Below, piece by piece: positions 34,100 to 43,546 of a stretch of 64,000 nt of DNA. Made by a program: the position numbers and the translations under genes. The stretch lies in assembly GCA_045611785.1 (NCBI GenBank), contig JAZKXV010000006.1, forward strand, positions 1-64,000. The letters run 5' to 3'. The DNA comes from JAFTYO01 sp045611785 (GTDB lineage Bacteria > Pseudomonadota > Alphaproteobacteria > RF32 > CAG-239). The notes beneath the pieces were generated by a model, which was not told the origin of the DNA, did no database searches, and saw nothing but the letters and a program-made list of their open reading frames with translations. Numbering within the stretch: the first letter of the stretch is position 1; every line of letters starts with the position of its first letter.

Positions 34100-37000
34100 T
34101 TAAAAGTTATATTTGAAGCCAATGTTAGCTTGTGTTCTATATTCGCTATCAATATAAGATAATACATCACCATAAATAGAAGCTTTATCCATATTGTATG
34201 AGAACTTAGATCTTAAGACCATATAGTTGTCTTTACGTTTTTCATCGGTAAGCATAAAGTGACCTTTCATATTGTTCATCTTCATTTTTAAGTCATATGG
34301 ATTTGCAAATTCGTGATATAACATTGCACCGGCCATAAAGTTAAATCGATTTTTATCAGATTCGTTAAGGTCTTTTGATAAGTATGCGCCAAAACCGACA
34401 GAAGCAGAATATGTGTTTTCATCAACTGATGATAAACTAAACTGTTTGTCATCTTCTGAAATTTTTGTTCTGTAAGCCATTACATTTGCTTCAGATGTCG
34501 GAATTAAGTTAAATCCTTTAATGTTTATCGGATATTTTAATTGTGAAGATACGCCGAGCATTTGTTTTTCAATTTTTCCTTTATAATCTTCACCTTGGTA
34601 TCCATCTCTTGAGTATGAACCATATGAATAAGCAATTTTAGGAGTTACGATAGTGTTAAATCCGTTGCTCTTCCATTGCATTGGTGTCATAAACTGATAG
34701 TTGCTGCTTTTACGAACATCGGAGTCGTAAGAGTTTTTCGTTTTAACATCAGAAATAGCTAAACCTACATGCACTTTTGTTTTTCCGATTTTCTTACCGG
34801 AAATTGCATATTGTGTTTTTCCGACAGACTTATCAAATGCACCGGAAGCTACTTGAGATGAGAACGAAAACTTATCATCTGCTAACTTATACAGATTTTC
34901 GTTCAAATCAAAGTTAAGTTCGTTTTGCAAAATTAAGTCTTCATCAGCAAAGCGAGATATCGCATCTTGACCGATAAAGTCGTTCATTGCAGAATTTAGT
35001 TCTTTTGAGCTTGCCTTAGATTTTAACTCAGAGAACAATTTTTCATTATTTGATAATGCATAGTTATCTTCTAAAAACTTTGCAATTTTAGAGTCGTTAA
35101 TAACTTCACTGAAATCTTTTTTGTTTAATACAACGTCAGTTCCTACTAGGGTTGCATCAAACAAGGCAGATTCAGAGATAATATTGAGTTTGCTTGTGTC
35201 ATCAGATTTGATTGCATCAGACACAATATAACTGCTATCAAAACCTGAGCTTACAACACTTGAAGCAACTTCTAAGTTTCCGGATAATGATGTTGCACTA
35301 AATGAGCCGTTTTCAGCAAGCTGAGTTCCGCCTTCACCTAAATCTAGGTTTGTATCGCTTTCTACGTTACCTGCATTAACAAATTTTGCTCCGTTTGTTA
35401 AATAAATTGCATATCCTCCGGCCGGAGTTTTACAACCATATTTGTTGCAATATTCATCTTTGTTTTCATTGTTTAGCACGGAACCGCTAATGTTAAACAA
35501 GAATTCTCCGGTGTTTGTAACTTTTGTACCATTGGTTGCATAAATACCAAAGCTGTAATGATTTTGACTATCGTCTTCCACAACGTCGTCGCCTTCAGTT
35601 GGTTCATCGCCTGTGCCAGCTTCTTCTTCAAAGGTAGAAGAGCCTCCTTCGCCATTGTTTGTTTCAGTGTCATTGCTATCTTTACCGTAAACAATGATTT
35701 TGCCGGAGTTTGTCACACTGCCTCCGTCACTATATATACCATATGCAGTTCCATTTTCTGCAGTTACAATAATTTCATAACGTTGAGTAGAGTTTGTTAC
35801 GGATCCTCTATAGTTATATATACCATATGCATCACCATTTTTACTCGTTGCTACAACACCTGAGGTGTTTTCAACAGTTACGTCTGTATCTTTTGTTTTT
35901 GTAGCATATATACCATATGCGTTTCCGGTTTCTCCTAAAGCGTTAGCTTCTATAATACGTCCATTTATAATTTTTCCGCCTTCAATATATGCTCCATATG
36001 CGTTACCGGCATTACTTGTGGCTACAATAGCAGATGATGCCACGTTTTCGTTCATGTCTTTAACGTTTGTAATTTCTCCACCTTTTGTATAAATACCAAA
36101 AGCATCGCCAGTGTTTGTAAGAACGTTAATGTTTCCTGAGTTTTCAATTTTTCCAAGTCCGTATATGCCATATGCTTTACCTGAGCCATTGTTTGTAACA
36201 TTAATTGTAGATGTTAAATCTATTACGTACTTTTCAGTTTCTTCACGTTTGGCTAAATTATATATTTCTCCATCTTTTCGATTATTGTACATGCCATAGG
36301 CACTACCTTTGCCATTGTTTATAACATTAATTATCGATATTGCATGAGCTTTTCCTTCAACAGATCCCGAAACTTCAATGTCGCCGGAGTAGAGCTTTTT
36401 GTTTCCGAACATTCCGTAAACTTCGCCATCTCCGGTGTTGTTAATGGTTACTTCGGCACGATTTTTTCCTTGGTTATCTTCATTTGGGTTATTCGGATCC
36501 GAAATTTTACTCATAATTTTGCCATCTTTAGTAAATTTAAGATAGAGATTATATATAGTGTCTGCATTGTTAGAGTACAAACCATATGTATAGCTATCGC
36601 TTTTGTTTGTAACATTAACAACTGAGTCTTTGTTAACTTTTACGTACTCATGTTCAACATTCGAAGTACCTATTTTATAGGCATAACCAATTATTGTTCC
36701 TGAAGAATCTTTAACAGTCATAGTTGTACCAATAATATTGCCTTCATTGTCTCTTGCAATCTCTTGTACCACTGTTCCTGCTAATTTTTCTTCGCCACCA
36801 CTAATAATATAAGCTTTTCCATCCCTTATATAACCAGCTTGTTTAGCATCTTGAGAATCTGGTGGAGTAGCATCATCAGGATTTTCAGAATTGGCAGGAT
36901 GGTACCAAGCAATAGTTCCATCAGCATTATAGACATAGTCAGCTTCTTCAACATACTCTACTACTACGCCGGGCTGTAAAAAGCCGTTGGCAAAATATTG

Positions 37001-37987
37001 TTGTTCTAATATGTAATCGTGAGGCGTTTTATCCGAGTCATAAAACATGCCGTATACATCGGTATATCGAGTGTTTTCTACATTAATGTAAGAGTATGTT
37101 TCGTAACCATTAGGCGAAGGCTCCTGAATATCTGGCGAAGAACTGTTTTTAACTACATAATCGTTGAAGTTGCTGTTGATTTTATAGTTACCGACCACTT
37201 TTTCCTTTTCTTTTCGTGTGCAAATACCCTCAACGCTTCTGCCAAAGCCTTCAGCGCACTCTCCGCAAGCTGGTCCGGCATAACCTTTGTTGCATACACA
37301 AGTTGAACCAACTTGTTTACCGTCAGCTCCGCATTCTAATTGTTTATAGCATCCTTCTTGCCCAAAATGATCATAACCGCCAACCACATCACATTCGTCA
37401 CATTTTTCACCGGCATATCCGTTATGGCATATGCAAACACCATTGTTCCAGTTACCATATTTACAATTTGGGTCCAGGTCTGAACCGCCGCCACCGCCGC
37501 CACCTACGGCCATTCCTACACCAGCTCCTGCAGCTATAATGCCTGTACCTATTAACGCTTTTGAGGCAAGGCTCATCCCACCGATAGCTGTTGTGGCTGC
37601 GGCATTTTCAATACCGTAAAAGCTTCTTTTTGCAGTATCATTGTTTTTTGTAGGCTTTTTATATGTTTCTTGTACAAATTCATTATATCCTGCAATACTC
37701 CATGTGCACGGATGAGAGGGGTTTGCACCTGCTTGCAAAAATGATCTGAATGCTGTTTTATCTTTTCTTCTGGCAGCAACGCATAATCCAGTATCGCCAT
37801 TGTTATTAACCGAATCAATCCTTAATCCTCTCGCTTTTGCATAGTTTATGCTTGATACATTGCCGCTTGCAGCCAAAGAATAAAGGGCATTAAAATTTTC
37901 AGGGGCTAAGCTATATGCTTGAGCTACTTTAACGCTAATTAAACAACCAAAGCCTAACACGCCAAAACGAATGGATTTTAATAACAT
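34100..37987 (-). CDS. Large autotransporter with ankyrin-like, EGF-like and beta-helix passenger segments
   Basis: About 1,295 residues from the ATG at 37987 (AAGGA upstream; a TTG five codons earlier overlaps it). A signal peptide (1-24, VAQA|Y) is followed by two to three ankyrin-like repeats (about 30-115: ALYSLAASGNVSSINYAKARGL, NGDTGLCVAARRKDKTAFRSFLQAGAN), and a glycine-rich hydrophobic stretch (about 140-170, GIIAAGAGVGMAVGGGG). Cys-rich EGF/laminin-like modules (about 175-265: CICHNGYAGEKCDEC, CVCNKGYAGPACGEC) come next, then a long passenger of repeats of the kind G-x-A-Y-G-I-Y-x-x-G-x-x-x-N-x-G-x-I. The C-terminal autotransporter beta-barrel (about 1,020-1,295) ends in KYNF. The passenger is presumably displayed on the cell surface. 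Three classes of repeat or adhesion module in one protein are unusual. Confidence 0.88.
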   Translation of the reverse strand: MLLKSIRFGVLGFGCLISVKVAQAYSLAPENFNALYSLAASGNVSSINYAKARGLRIDSVNNNGDTGLCVAARRKDKTAFRSFLQAGANPSHPCTWSIAGYNEFVQETYKKPTKNNDTAKRSFYGIENAAATTAIGGMSLASKALIGTGIIAAGAGVGMAVGGGGGGGSDLDPNCKYGNWNNGVCICHNGYAGEKCDECDVVGGYDHFGQEGCYKQLECGADGKQVGSTCVCNKGYAGPACGECAEGFGRSVEGICTRKEKEKVVGNYKINSNFNDYVVKNSSSPDIQEPSPNGYETYSYINVENTRYTDVYGMFYDSDKTPHDYILEQQYFANGFLQPGVVVEYVEEADYVYNADGTIAWYHPANSENPDDATPPDSQDAKQAGYIRDGKAYIISGGEEKLAGTVVQEIARDNEGNIIGTTMTVKDSSGTIIGYAYKIGTSNVEHEYVKVNKDSVVNVTNKSDSYTYGLYSNNADTIYNLYLKFTKDGKIMSKISDPNNPNEDNQGKNRAEVTINNTGDGEVYGMFGNKKLYSGDIEVSGSVEGKAHAISIINVINNGKGSAYGMYNNRKDGEIYNLAKREETEKYVIDLTSTINVTNNGSGKAYGIYGLGKIENSGNINVLTNTGDAFGIYTKGGEITNVKDMNENVASSAIVATSNAGNAYGAYIEGGKIINGRIIEANALGETGNAYGIYATKTKDTDVTVENTSGVVATSKNGDAYGIYNYRGSVTNSTQRYEIIVTAENGTAYGIYSDGGSVTNSGKIIVYGKDSNDTETNNGEGGSSTFEEEAGTGDEPTEGDDVVEDDSQNHYSFGIYATNGTKVTNTGEFLFNISGSVLNNENKDEYCNKYGCKTPAGGYAIYLTNGAKFVNAGNVESDTNLDLGEGGTQLAENGSFSATSLSGNLEVASSVVSSGFDSSYIVSDAIKSDDTSKLNIISESALFDATLVGTDVVLNKKDFSEVINDSKIAKFLEDNYALSNNEKLFSELKSKASSKELNSAMNDFIGQDAISRFADEDLILQNELNFDLNENLYKLADDKFSFSSQVASGAFDKSVGKTQYAISGKKIGKTKVHVGLAISDVKTKNSYDSDVRKSSNYQFMTPMQWKSNGFNTIVTPKIAYSYGSYSRDGYQGEDYKGKIEKQMLGVSSQLKYPINIKGFNLIPTSEANVMAYRTKISEDDKQFSLSSVDENTYSASVGFGAYLSKDLNESDKNRFNFMAGAMLYHEFANPYDLKMKMNNMKGHFMLTDEKRKDNYMVLRSKFSYNMDKASIYGDVLSYIDSEYRTQANIGFKYNF

Positions 37988-38177
37988 TGTCGATTCCTTC
38001 AAAAAGTATACTTTAATTCTATGCTATTATAGTTTTGATTTGTAAAAATGAAGTTAATAAAACCCAAAAACATACCTTAACGTTTTATTCACATATTAAA
38101 CAGAATACATTTTACATTATAAAATTATATTATATTATTTTCATACGATACTCGTAAAAAATAATGGAGATTTAAAA

Positions 38178-39137
38178 GTGTGTAATATGTCTATTTTGTA
38201 TGATAAATTAAAACCTTATATTAAAATCGCAAGGTTGGATCATTATATAAAACAATTGTTTATTTTACCGGGAAGTGCAGTTGCAATAGTGCTATGTCAT
38301 ACCAATCTTGCAAATATATCTGTATTTAATTTTATACTAGGTTTTGTTTCTACATGCTTAATAGCATCATCTAACTATGTTATAAATGAGTATCTTGATG
38401 CAAAATTTGATAAGTTTCATCCTATAAAGAAAAAAAGACCTTTAGTTCAAACCTCTGTACAATTTAAATACATAATGCTTGAATGGCTTTTGTTGGCAGG
38501 GCTTGGTTTAATCGGTTCGATATGCGTATCAAATATACTCTTTTATTTAAACTTATTACTTGCTGTTATGGGTATAATATATAATGTAGAACCTGTAAGA
38601 AGTAAGGATATTGCATATATCGATGTTTTATCAGAATCTTTTAATATGGCAATAAGATTAATGATTGGCTGGTTCTTAATTACATCAGCATATTTTCCGC
38701 CAATCAGTTTGTTGTTAGGATATTGGTTTGCCGGCGCATTTTTAATGGCTGTAAAACGTTTTTCAGAATATAAAATGATAGGCAATGCAGAGTTGGCCGG
38801 ACAGTATAGAAAATCTTTCAAATATTATACCGAAGAAACGCTCAATATTCAGTCTCTTTTTTATGCAATGGTATCAATCTTTTTTACAGGTATTTTTTTA
38901 ATAAAATACAGAATTGAACTTTTGTTGCTCATACCATTTATATGCGTGCTATATTGTTATTACTTTAAGTTGGCATTTTCTAAGGATTCATCTACACAAA
39001 GACCGGAAAAGTTGTTTCGTGAGAAAAAGTTGGTATTGTACTTATTTTTCATAGGTCTTCTTACATTAGTATTGTTGTTTGTTAAAATACCTTGTTTGCA
39101 CTTTTTGTTAAACAATGTCTTAATAGAGATGCGCTAA
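38178..39137 (+). CDS. UbiA-family prenyltransferase, decaprenyl-phosphate phosphoribosyltransferase-like
   Basis: 319 residues with about eight to nine membrane helices. The first Asp-rich motif is NYVINEYLDAKFDKFHP followed by KKKRPLV, the signature of the DPPR-synthase branch of UbiA enzymes, which transfer 5-phosphoribose from PRPP to a polyprenyl phosphate. The second is YNVEPVRSKDIAYIDVLSE. The GTG at 38178 has GGAG eight bases upstream; the ATG nine bases later is too far from it. It opens a run of four same-strand genes (HAD phosphatase, GT-C enzyme, mutarotase) at 0-18 bp spacing, which together look like a lipid-linked pentose pathway. Confidence 0.8.
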   Translation: MCNMSILYDKLKPYIKIARLDHYIKQLFILPGSAVAIVLCHTNLANISVFNFILGFVSTCLIASSNYVINEYLDAKFDKFHPIKKKRPLVQTSVQFKYIMLEWLLLAGLGLIGSICVSNILFYLNLLLAVMGIIYNVEPVRSKDIAYIDVLSESFNMAIRLMIGWFLITSAYFPPISLLLGYWFAGAFLMAVKRFSEYKMIGNAELAGQYRKSFKYYTEETLNIQSLFYAMVSIFFTGIFLIKYRIELLLLIPFICVLYCYYFKLAFSKDSSTQRPEKLFREKKLVLYLFFIGLLTLVLLFVKIPCLHFLLNNVLIEMR

Positions 39138-39749
39138 ATGTCTGACAAACAAGATAAATTTTATGTCGTTGATGTGGACGGAACTTTGTATTTTCACACT
39201 CCGGTGCGTTTGATGATGATATTTGAAATGATGTGGTATATGCTGTTTCATCTAAATAAGTATAAAGACATACTTTTAATTTATAAATATAGGAAATATC
39301 ATAAACATGGTACCCAAATTAACCATTTTGATTTTGCACAAAAAAATCAATTTGATGTGGAGTATGTTAATAGAACGGTTAATGAATGGATGATATTAAG
39401 GCCTTTAAAATGGATTAGGCTGTTTGCTGATAAGAAATTAATCAGCTTTTTATCGAATAAAAAGGTTATTTATTTTTCAGATTATCCAACCGAGCAAAAA
39501 TTACAATGCCTTAATTTAAGTTGTTTAGGACAATATTATTGCGATAATATTAATATCATACATCATAAGCCGTCGCCTGAAGGTTTAGAATATATTTCAA
39601 ATAAGCATGGCTTACAAAAAAAGGATATGTATGTAATAGGAGATAGATATTCACACGATGGTTTGTGCGCCGAAAATTTTGGCTGTAACTATCTTATTCT
39701 AAGTAAATATCGTATTTTTAGAATGTGGCAATATAGGAAAATTTTATGA
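39138..39749 (+). CDS. HAD-superfamily phosphatase
   Basis: A 203-residue HAD hydrolase. Motif I is VVDVDGTLY (Asp12 nucleophile, Asp14), motif II is YFSDYP, motif III lysine is HHKPSPEG and motif IV is VIGDRYSHDG. It begins at the base after the UbiA stop codon and overlaps the GT-C gene by 4 bp. In mycobacteria a phosphatase follows DPPR synthase to give decaprenyl-phosphoribose, and fused HAD-UbiA proteins are common, so dephosphorylation of the lipid-linked ribose phosphate is the likely role (inference). Confidence 0.82.
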   Translation: MSDKQDKFYVVDVDGTLYFHTPVRLMMIFEMMWYMLFHLNKYKDILLIYKYRKYHKHGTQINHFDFAQKNQFDVEYVNRTVNEWMILRPLKWIRLFADKKLISFLSNKKVIYFSDYPTEQKLQCLNLSCLGQYYCDNINIIHHKPSPEGLEYISNKHGLQKKDMYVIGDRYSHDGLCAENFGCNYLILSKYRIFRMWQYRKIL

Positions 39750-41353
39750 TTGGTAAAATTTTATCTTTTTTGCATAAAAATTATATAGATTATGTTTTTT
39801 ATGCTCTGTTTTTTTGTTATTGTATGTATGTTTCGTTAAGTGTCGGTTACTGGCACGATGAACTAACATGGACACTAATGTATGTGCATAAAACATCATT
39901 TTTTGAAATGTTGCATGAGCTTACAACTACAATTTATAACTTACCATTATATTATGTGTTTTTATATATATTTTATATGGTGTCAGATAATACCGAATGG
40001 CTTAGGTTACCTTCAGTGCTTGCCACGATGGGTGCTATGTATTATATCCAAAAGCTTGTATCAGAATATTATGGTAAAATATATAAAATTGCGGTATGGA
40101 TAATTTTCTGTTGTGCTCCAATTGTGTTATTTATTTCTTTAAGAGTTAGACCTTATGCTTTTATGCTGTTTTTTTCAGCATATTCATTTTATTTGTATTA
40201 TAAAAGGTTGGATAACTTAAACGCTAAAAATATTATTAAATATGGTATATCACTGACATTTTTAACATACTCTCATTGGTATGGCAGTTTGATGGTTGCC
40301 AGTTATGGTTTGATGGATTTATATTATTTTATGAATAAAAAACTTAATATCAAATTTATCCTGTCATATTTTATTTGTTTTTTCTTATTTCTTCCGTGGT
40401 TGATCTTACTTTTGCTTAATCATAAGTATGATTTTTTATCTTATTGGGGTAGATCTGAGAGTTATTTATATTTTATTCAACTCATATATAATGTTTTAGG
40501 TAATAAGCTTGTCTCTGTTTTAGCAATATGTGCTTTATTTATGTTTTTTAAGAAAACAAAAACAGAAAAAGGATATTTTTCTCCGTATGTTTTTTCTATC
40601 TTTAGTATATTTTTTATATGGACGATATCTTGGTTATATTCAGTAATAAATCCTAAAGGTTCTATTACGGAAATAAGATATTTCTTTGTGTTTATACCAC
40701 AATTGATAGTTTTGGTTGTTGCTTTTATAGCTGAAATAAATACGCATAATATAAAGTTAATATGTAGAAAATTTAATCAAACAACACTAATTACTTTTAT
40801 GATAATTGGGATGTTGTCTTTATATGCCCTTTATAATTATTTGTATTTTAGTTCTAACGATTTAAAATATGAATTTTCTGGATATAAAGAGCTTTTAGAT
40901 CAATATAAAAAAGATGCAGAAAAAAACAAAACATTAATTTGGTTTTACAGTTTAAATTTTTTAAGTGTGTATAATTTAAATAATGCAGATGTCATATCAT
41001 ATCAGGTAAAAGATAATTACAATGCGACTTTTTTTAGTGAATATAAAAATATTGACGACAAAAATAAATATTTCGATACATTAAATAAAATTAAGCATAT
41101 GCCATGTGAATATGGTGTTAAATATATATTAGATGTTAATCAGTTACGTCTGTATAATAATTATGTACAAGGAAAAGAGGATACATCTTTATCAAAAATT
41201 AATGTCTGTGAATATGATATTATTTATGTGGAATATAAAACTTTACTTGTTCCATATATAAAGACTTTTCTGGAACAATATTATGATATATCAGAGATGA
41301 AGCTGAAAAACGAAAAAGAAATTGATATATATAAATTTGTTCGTAAAAAATAA
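39746..41353 (+). CDS. GT-C superfamily membrane glycosyltransferase
   Basis: 535 residues with about ten to twelve membrane helices and a C-terminal extracytoplasmic region. The first loop carries the acidic pair Asp38-Glu39 in GYWHDELTW, the hallmark catalytic position of GT-C enzymes (PMT/ArnT/arabinofuranosyltransferase group) that use polyprenyl-phosphate sugars. It overlaps the HAD gene by 4 bp (ATGA) and is a natural consumer of the lipid-linked sugar made by the two genes before it. Confidence 0.85.
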   Translation: MIGKILSFLHKNYIDYVFYALFFCYCMYVSLSVGYWHDELTWTLMYVHKTSFFEMLHELTTTIYNLPLYYVFLYIFYMVSDNTEWLRLPSVLATMGAMYYIQKLVSEYYGKIYKIAVWIIFCCAPIVLFISLRVRPYAFMLFFSAYSFYLYYKRLDNLNAKNIIKYGISLTFLTYSHWYGSLMVASYGLMDLYYFMNKKLNIKFILSYFICFFLFLPWLILLLLNHKYDFLSYWGRSESYLYFIQLIYNVLGNKLVSVLAICALFMFFKKTKTEKGYFSPYVFSIFSIFFIWTISWLYSVINPKGSITEIRYFFVFIPQLIVLVVAFIAEINTHNIKLICRKFNQTTLITFMIIGMLSLYALYNYLYFSSNDLKYEFSGYKELLDQYKKDAEKNKTLIWFYSLNFLSVYNLNNADVISYQVKDNYNATFFSEYKNIDDKNKYFDTLNKIKHMPCEYGVKYILDVNQLRLYNNYVQGKEDTSLSKINVCEYDIIYVEYKTLLVPYIKTFLEQYYDISEMKLKNEKEIDIYKFVRKK

Positions 41354-41371
41354 CTAAGAATAGGGGCAAAA

Positions 41372-42190
41372 ATGTCTTCAAATAATAATTTTATAGTTTT
41401 AAGTAATGAGTTGGCAGAGTGTAAAATATCTCTTTTTGGAGGCAATATTTTATCGTATCGTCCTAAAAACCAGAAATATGATGTTTTTTGGGTTGGAGAT
41501 TTAAATAGTTTTGATAATGTTCAAGCTATTCGCGGTGGGGTACCTGTTTGCTGGCCGAGGTTTGCTGAAGAAGCTCTTAATTCTGATTTGCCAAGACATG
41601 GTTTTGCCAGGCTCTCAAATTGGAGTTTGCAATCTGTATTTGTTGATGAAAATAAAATTGAAGCAACATTGTTTTTGCAACCTGATGCAAAATTTGCGCT
41701 TAATGTTAATGCAACACTTAATATAAAAATCACCGATAAATTAGAATGCTGCTTAGAAACATATAATTATGGTGAAGAGGTGTTTAAGTTTAGCGAAGCT
41801 CTTCATGCATATTTTTATGTCGGAAATAGAGATAATGTTATAATTAAAGGCCTTGGCGGACATAAATATCGCGATGCTCTTGATGGTAAGATTTATCACT
41901 TGGAAAAAGATTTAAGCATTGATAGCGAATTTGATGCAGCCTTTATAAATCATAAAGATAATGTTCAAATAGTAGACAACGATCTAAATAGAATTATCAC
42001 TTTAGAAAAAAGCAAATCAAACTCAACAATTGTTTGGAACCCGAACAAAGATTTAAAAGAAATGAGCCAAGGGCAGTATAAAAACTTTATATGCGTTGAG
42101 CCGGCAAACCAAGGAGATTTGTTTGTCAGTTTAGAACCAAAAGAAACTCATAAGATTTCTATGTTGGTTAAAGTTAATAATTTAAAATAA
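41372..42190 (+). CDS. D-hexose-6-phosphate mutarotase / aldose 1-epimerase-like
   Basis: A 272-residue galactose-mutarotase-fold protein, YeaD type. Visible landmarks: RGGVPVCWPRF near the N-terminus, PRHGFARLSNW with the conserved His, EALHAYFYVG, and the C-terminal FICVEPAN with Glu. It interconverts sugar-phosphate anomers in the cytosol. It follows the GT-C gene by 18 bp and could serve sugar-phosphate supply generally. Confidence 0.85.
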   Translation: MSSNNNFIVLSNELAECKISLFGGNILSYRPKNQKYDVFWVGDLNSFDNVQAIRGGVPVCWPRFAEEALNSDLPRHGFARLSNWSLQSVFVDENKIEATLFLQPDAKFALNVNATLNIKITDKLECCLETYNYGEEVFKFSEALHAYFYVGNRDNVIIKGLGGHKYRDALDGKIYHLEKDLSIDSEFDAAFINHKDNVQIVDNDLNRIITLEKSKSNSTIVWNPNKDLKEMSQGQYKNFICVEPANQGDLFVSLEPKETHKISMLVKVNNLK

Positions 42191-42233
42191 TAAGTCATTG
42201 TAACTTGTTGAAATTGCTCTTTTATTTATTTTA

Positions 42234-43511
42234 TTAGAGATTTTCGGTTTGCCAACCTTTTGCCGCACGATTAATGCTATCTGCATATTTTTCTTTAATT
42301 TGGCTTGGGGTTGCAATTTTTCCGCAAATAACAGACTTTTTTTGTTGCATAATTTCAGGAATTTCCCATGCTTTATTATCTAATTTGTAGCGAGCTAAAT
42401 CAGCAAAAAGTCTGGCTTCCATATAATCGCCAAAAGTTGAATTACGCACTTTAGGACTCTTTGCAAAACGTTTTTGTAATTTGCTGAATTGTTCCTGATG
42501 CTCAGGTAAAATATATCCGTTACCTTGTAATAATTGCTCAAAACTTTCTTTGACAACAGGATTTTTCCATCCGCCTCCAAATAAAATCATATCATGAGGC
42601 ATTTGTATGTTATCAGGAACCAAGCTCAAAGCTTGTACGGCAATGTAGGCTGCAAAATATTCAAAAGTATGAACAACATCATTAAAGTTAAATTTTTCTT
42701 GTTCAATATATTGAAAAATTTGATTTTTATAATAATAAGCCGGATCACCTGATTTTGGTAAAGGTGCTTCATAATATTTACGACCAAAATCAAATAATTT
42801 TTGCAAAAGACTTTTATCTAAGTTTCCTTTTTTACCAAACATTCCGTCTTTATCAAAAGCTTCATCGGTAAATGTTCTGATATAACTGTCAATATATTCG
42901 TTAAAAGGTCCTGCGTCAGCACCTATTATAGCTTGAGAATTAATTATTAAAGCAAAATTAGATGTATTACCGCCGTTATAATAGCAACCATTGCCTTCGG
43001 TGGCTGAAATATGCGCATTATGAGGCGGAACTAACGGAGCACCGTCAAAACCGGCCATTAATGGATCAGAACGAAAATCATACACAACCGGAATTTTGGT
43101 TAAGTCTGCAAGCATTTGTCCTGAGCCAATTTGTAGAGTGTAGGGAAGGGTGCCGTCTGTTTTTGCTTTTGAAGGCGGATTATGATCTAACGTTTTGCCG
43201 TGAAATCCAATTGCATCAATGGTGCTTTTATCAATATTATATTTCTCACACATTTCATTAATGCATTCGGCAATTTGTTTAACATAATCATCATGGATAT
43301 CATAAAAATCGGCAATAGATTCAATTTCTGAGCGAGACTTATTAAAAACCTTTGCTCTTAAATATTCAATTTTATCTTGCATTTGTTTAGAATATGGTTT
43401 GGTATAAGTGCAAATATCTTGCATTATATCGCCATCAAATTCAGTCAAAACTAAATCTATAGCGTCCATAGAGTTTCCTGTCATGTTGCCGATAATTCTA
43501 TATTTTACCAT
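42234..43511 (-). CDS. anmK: Anhydro-N-acetylmuramic acid kinase
   Basis: A 425-residue AnmK-family sugar kinase (hsp70-actin fold). The N-terminal phosphate motif is IGNMTGNSMDAIDL, followed by FHGKTLDHNPP, QIGSGQMLADLTKIPVVYDFRSDPLMAGFDGAPLVP, and GGWKNPVV near the C-terminus. It hydrolyses the 1,6-anhydro bond of anhMurNAc and phosphorylates it in peptidoglycan recycling. It is slightly longer than E. coli AnmK (369). The gene follows the MdoB remnant by 35 bp on the same strand. Confidence 0.85.
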   Translation of the reverse strand: MVKYRIIGNMTGNSMDAIDLVLTEFDGDIMQDICTYTKPYSKQMQDKIEYLRAKVFNKSRSEIESIADFYDIHDDYVKQIAECINEMCEKYNIDKSTIDAIGFHGKTLDHNPPSKAKTDGTLPYTLQIGSGQMLADLTKIPVVYDFRSDPLMAGFDGAPLVPPHNAHISATEGNGCYYNGGNTSNFALIINSQAIIGADAGPFNEYIDSYIRTFTDEAFDKDGMFGKKGNLDKSLLQKLFDFGRKYYEAPLPKSGDPAYYYKNQIFQYIEQEKFNFNDVVHTFEYFAAYIAVQALSLVPDNIQMPHDMILFGGGWKNPVVKESFEQLLQGNGYILPEHQEQFSKLQKRFAKSPKVRNSTFGDYMEARLFADLARYKLDNKAWEIPEIMQQKKSVICGKIATPSQIKEKYADSINRAAKGWQTENL

Positions 43512-43546
43512 GGTTTGATACTTTCATAAAATAAAGTTTTTGTGAT

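Noticed and set aside
37019..37619. Plus-strand open frames opposite the Ank-EGF autotransporter
   Set aside because: No ribosome sites, low-complexity composition, and a strong coding signal on the opposite strand.
39882..40103. Overlapping small frame inside the GT-C gene
   Set aside because: Out of frame with a long, well-formed membrane protein and without a ribosome site.
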